Of a DNA stretch of 64,000 nt, positions 60,084 through 64,000 are shown piece by piece (position 1 is the first letter of the stretch; the number at the start of each line of letters is the position of its first letter). This stretch comes from Udeniomyces pyricola (lineage: Eukaryota > Basidiomycota > Tremellomycetes > Cystofilobasidiales > Mrakiaceae): contig BCIK01000020.1 of the NCBI GenBank assembly GCA_039545295.1, positions 282,353 to 346,352 on the forward strand, in the 5' to 3' direction. Below the pieces are notes generated by a model. That model worked only from the letters and a program-made list of their open reading frames with translations, made no database searches and was not told the DNA's origin. The position numbers and the translations under genes were made by a program.

Positions 60084-61092
60084 ATGTCCGCTTCTTTTTC
60101 TTGCATTCTCTCTCAATCTACTGCACCTGAATCATCTCCCACTAACCTTTTTCTCTCTCTCTTTTCGTCTCTTCCCTTCTTCTCCTGCTTCTTCCAGGGG
60201 CAAACGCAAATCCTCCTCCAAGCCCCAAACCGGCAAGAAAGGTCCTCCTCCCCTCGATACCGTCTTCTCCTGCGTCTTTTGCAACAACCCCAAGAGCGTG
60301 AGCGTCAAGATGGAAATGAAGGACGAGATGATGGGTTACTTGCAGTGCAAGATCTGTGGTCAAAGGTTCCAATCGAGTATCAATCGTGAGTTTCTCCCTC
60401 CCCCCCCCCCTTCTTCTTGCCCTAACGCTGCTCATCCCGGGGAAGGAGAGTGGGGGGTTGGTATTACATTGAGAAGGGGAAGTGATGAGAACTTATGGGG
60501 TACGATGAAAAAGTATCCGTCATTGTTTGGCGTAAAGAAAACTTTCTTGTTTCCAATCTAACGGGGGAAGAGGGGAGGGAGGGAGGGAGGGAGGATACGC
60601 AAGCAAGACGGTTTCAATCACCCAACCCAACCCCTAACCATAGTCCTATGCTTACCTCACACTTATCCTTATACTTCTCTCTCAGACCTCTCAGCACCGA
60701 TAGACGTCTACACTGAATGGACTGATGCCTGTGAAGAAGCTCAAGCGGCGCATGATGCTCGATTGCGTAACGGCGGAGGTGGAGGAGGAGGCGGTGGCGC
60801 CTCTTCCGGTGGTCGAGGTGGTGGTGATGACGACCATCATCATCAACATCGTCAATCTTCTCTTTCTCAATCTCCCGAACCGTCGACCTCTCGCTCTCAA
60901 CCCCCTTCGAAGCGACGGAAACAACTCAGCCATCAGCGTCGGAACGAGGATAGTGATGAGAGTGAAGAAGACGACGACGAGGAGGAAGAGGGGAGGAGGA
61001 GGAATAAGAGTCCAGTCAAGGCTTCGAGGATGGTCAATAAGGGAGGAAGGGCTATCAGGCATGAGAGTCTCGAGGCGAGTGATAGCGATTGA
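60084..61092 (+). CDS. ELF1: Transcription elongation factor Elf1/ELOF1
   Basis: Small zinc protein that rides with RNA polymerase II, aids passage through nucleosomes and supports transcription-coupled repair in the family. Three coding exons. Exon 1 contributes only AT of the start codon (60084-60085); after a 112-nt intron, exon 2 begins at 60198 with G GGC AAA, giving MGKRKSSSKP. The zinc ribbon is CVFCNN...CKICGQRF. Exon 2 ends SIN with C|AC joining to HLSAPIDVYTEWTDACEEAQ, the Elf1 C-terminal signature. A long tail follows: Gly-run, His-rich patch, PPSKRRKQ basic patch, acidic DESEEDDDEEEE and a Lys/Arg segment ending EASDSD. At roughly 175 residues it is longer than the animal protein; fungal forms commonly carry acidic tails. 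Identity is firm; the split start codon is my reconstruction. Confidence 0.9.
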
Positions 61093-61563
61093 GGGGTTTG
61101 TTTGGGGAGTGGAGGGGGGATCTGGTGGGAGATGGGAAGTGCCACTGGGAAATTTGGAGACGGGTTGAGTCAAACGACGTCGAAGAATGGGAAGAGGGTA
61201 GAGCAGGGACAACGTACAACTATATATATATAGTGCGAAGGAAGTGCGTTTCAGTGTCGTTTCTTTTCCTTTCTTTTCGGGGGGATTCCTACCTGATGTT
61301 CTTATCAATCATGCATGTACAACAACATCATTTATATGGCCTCTCAGCCAATATGTAGCACATGGACGATCAACTATACTCACTGCGCAGTTCATCCATC
61401 AGTATGAAGGCGATCCCATCATCATTTCAAGTACCAGCTCACGTTGTACAAAAGATCATCATGATCAGATCGATATCTAAAGACATCAGCTAACGAACCA
61501 ATCTACCTAACCAACTCTTGATTCCGATGATATAGCTACTAGCTAGGGCTCTCTCTCTAGTGA
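61093..61563. other. Convergent gap ELF1/RMP1-like gene
   Basis: 3' flanks of two converging genes, with a short TATATATATA at about 61222-61231. No gene seen. Confidence 0.6.
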
Positions 61564-63919
61564 TCACCCAAAGATCGCATCGATATCATCTTTCTCCTCC
61601 TTCCTCTTCATCTTCTTCCCTTTCTTCTCTCCTCTCCTATCGAGATCCGGTCTCGACACCATGAACCCCGTCGATGTCTTCTTCTTCATCTTCTTCTTCT
61701 CCTCCATCTCGCCTTCTTCACCCCCTCCCACCACCATCGCTTCCTTCCTCTCCATCATCGTCTTCTTCGGCCTCACAGGCCCAGCCTCGACCGAACCCGA
61801 AGTAGTCGCCGCGTCATCATCATCATCATCCATCCGTCTCTGTTGTGACCCTCGCGACGATAACTTTTCTGGAATCGTCGTGGTCGTTTCAGGTATCGAA
61901 CGGGTTCTACTCGAAGAAGAAGAGGAAGAAGGAAAAGGGGATGTCTTTGAGGATGTCTCTTTCGAGATGAGACTCGGACGACGACGGGGACCTAAAGATG
62001 GCGGGGATGGACCAGACCGTGGGATTCGAGTGGATGTGATGGATGGATGGCTCGAAACGTCCAATTTCTCCATGGACGTCTTGAGTTTCTTTGACGGAGG
62101 CAAGATGGAAGCATCGCCTAATAGTGATGACGATGATGATAGTGATGATTGGGATGATAGAGTTTTCGACTTGGGACGGGTGATATCTGAAGTTGAAGAA
62201 GGTACAGTTGGAATGAGGGTGGTCGTCCTCATTGAGTCGTTGTTATTGACCAAAGCTGAGAGGGGTCGTTTGGTTCCCTTAGACGACGATCGAGGAGGAG
62301 GACCGGAAGAAAGAGTAGGTTCAGAGAAGGCTGGAGGTCGAACCGTCGAGGGTTCAACTCCATTGGATGAAAGTGATGATTGAGAAGGAGTCGTATCGAT
62401 AAAGTAGGATGGAACCGAGACGTCCAGAGGAGTCGAAAGTGAAGAGGAAGGTTTATGTGATTTCTTTTGGGATGACGACTGCGATGAATGGCGTGGTGGT
62501 GGTGGTGGGTGAGATACCGAGACGATCGAAGTCGAGGGTTTGATAAGGCTGTCGGATGCGGCGGTTTTGAGGTTAGCAGAATGGGCTATGGAAGAAGAAG
62601 AAGGTCCATCGGTGTCGAGCCAGCTCGCGTTGAACGTCTCTTGATCGTCATCGTCATCATCGTTCTCGTCACTGTTATCGACGAAAGCCGGTGGCGTCGA
62701 TCCTCGAATCGGTTGAGTCCTATCGAGCGCGAGTTCCACAGGCGAACGGACCCTTGACCGAGGGACCAAGGTGCCTGATGAAGCCTCGGATTCGTCCTGT
62801 AACCGTCGCCGAGTCATGACCTCCCCAATCTCGGGTGCTCCCAGCTTCACTTGTGATACAGACTGGGACGAAGGGACATTCTGTTTGAGTGGTAGGCGTT
62901 GACACGGCTGCTGAGAGGTTGATGTCGGTCGGGGGATAGGATCCAAGAGCGCTTCCTCGACCTTTCTCTTCTTCGATTTCCCATTCTCCAATTCCCTAAT
63001 TTCCTTCGCCATAAATCCCTCTCTCTCAGGTTCTCCCGTCTCCGTCGTGTCTGAAGACCCCTGTTCGGCCTCGAGCTTCCTCAGCGGCCGCAAACTACCG
63101 GCGTGGTCCCTTTCCCACACCGCTTCGAGGTGGCCGTAGAGCGCACCGCTGATGCCCCAGAGTCGAGAGCTGATACCGAGGAGAACTAGGACAAGCGGAA
63201 GGAAGTGTGTGAGCGAGACGAGTTGGTTGAGTGCCGAGTAGAGCTTGGGAAGCGTATGATAGAGCTGTCGCCGAGCGGGAGGAAACGGGGGTAGATGATG
63301 TCATATCCCAAGTGATCAGCTTCGTCTATCTACATCTGTCCCTCTCACTTTTATACCATCCCAACAAAACACAAACAGATATGCTAGATACCTTTTCGAC
63401 CAGAACCGCAAGCGCTTTGACTTTTGCTCTCGATCCGATTTGTTTCGTCTTCTTGTTCTTCGGCTTCTTAAGACCTTGAGCCTTCCCAACGACACCTTTC
63501 CCACCTTTCTTACTAGTTCCCTCCGTCACTGCCCCTTTCTGAATCTTCTTCTCCCCATCCACCTCCATCTTAACCTCGCCTACTCTGACACCCCTCTCCC
63601 CTCCTCCTTTTTTCCGTCTCCCACCCGTCGCTGCCGCTGCAGCAGCAGCAGCTGCCCCTTTCATCCTCCTCGCATCATCCTTCATCCATCCCTGCCACCC
63701 TTTGGTGACTTTCTTGCCCAACCGACGGACTTCCTCCACTTTACGCCAGAACCGGGCGAGTCGGTGTTGGCTCTGGTTTTTGTAGACAAGTCGATCGAGC
63801 AGGCTGAGGTCCGTCGTGAGATGAGTCGTGAGTTGGACGAGCGTCTTTTGAGTGAGAGGAGTGGGTGGTCCTGAAGCATTAGGAACAAGTGGTGGTGGTG
63901 GTGGTGATTTGGGTGGCAT
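61564..63919 (-). CDS. RMP1: RNase MRP subunit Rmp1-like protein
   Basis: Probable protein subunit of RNase MRP, the nucleolar ribonucleoprotein that cleaves pre-rRNA. Two exons. The N-terminal helical domain has LSLLDRLVYKNQSQHRLARF, then WRKVEEVRRLGKKVTKGW, matching the family's N-Q-H-R basic motif. A Lys/Ala-rich linker (run of nine to ten Ala) ends AVLVEK at the exon end. Exon 2 opens LYHTLPKLYSALNQLVSLTH and FLPLVLVLLGISSRLWGI, the hydrophobic second half of the domain. The rest, about 500 residues, is Ser/Pro/Asp-rich and disordered. It ends in a Lys-rich block and DDIDAIFG, like short acidic-aromatic ends of nucleolar proteins. Yeast Rmp1 is about 200 residues, so the tail is a large extension. 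Start 63919 (MPPKSPP) is preferred to 63973. Family call is from recalled motifs. Confidence 0.68.
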
Positions 63920-64000
63920 GGGAAACGAGAAAGCAAAAGAAGAAGAGAGACGATTGGAAGGTGAGAGCTGCACGGGCGTTGGCGGTGAGAAGGGAAACGC
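63920..64000. other. Window edge, RMP1 5' flank
   Basis: Only 81 bases; may include 5' leader or 18 extra codons if the Met at 63973 is used. Confidence 0.4.

Overview
The window is nuclear DNA of a fungus, most likely a basidiomycete. Genes are densely packed but cut by many short introns with GT..AG ends, pyrimidine-rich tracts and CTGAC/CTAAC-like branch sites. The content is fungal (RAM-network SOG2, DHA1, POT and NCS1 transporters, ALG13, a MHYT membrane protein). Homopolymer and microsatellite tracts are common between genes and inside introns. I cannot fix the subphylum. No rRNA, tRNA, transposon, CRISPR or viral element could be supported. I rebuilt exon joins by hand, matching GT..AG signals to reading frames and family motifs, so outer limits are firmer than some internal junctions.

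Layout: 0.7-2.5 kb LOG-type phosphoribohydrolase (-); 3.4-10.0 TOP3 (+), with two GRF fingers, a CCHC knuckle, an RGG tail and two microexons; 10.6-14.2 DHA1 MFS drug/polyamine-type transporter (-); 14.2-16.8 gene-free; 16.8-17.5 small mitochondrial-type membrane protein (-); 18.2-23.4 SOG2 (+); 24.1-28.1 POT peptide transporter (-); 29.4-32.0 NCS1 purine/cytosine permease (-); 32.9-34.7 protein with two PGG motifs, possibly SPIRAL1/Jupiter-like (+); 35.8-37.7 RPL26/uL24 (-); 38.6-40.8 4'-phosphopantetheinyl transferase with a His run (+); 41.4-42.3 ALG13 (-); 42.6-47.7 beta-adaptin (+); 48.9-55.6 MHYT-domain protein with a very large insertion (-); 57.6-59.6 TFIIF beta/TFG2 (-); 60.1-61.1 ELOF1/ELF1 (+); 61.6-63.9 RMP1-like RNase MRP subunit (-).

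Sixteen genes form six head-to-head pairs (LOG/TOP3, mitochondrial/SOG2, NCS1/PGG protein, RPL26/PPTase, ALG13/adaptin, TFG2/ELF1). Most are housekeeping genes for DNA topology, transcription, translation, RNA processing, glycosylation, trafficking and cell polarity. The POT and NCS1 genes sit in tandem and may both serve nitrogen scavenging.

The most striking items are: the MHYT protein, whose three M-H-aromatic motifs are all kept although about 600 residues split the membrane domain; an ATGCAT cluster in the 2-kb gap upstream of it; 14-nt and 10-nt microexons coding zinc-finger cores of TOP3; and an ELF1 start codon split AT|G by an intron.
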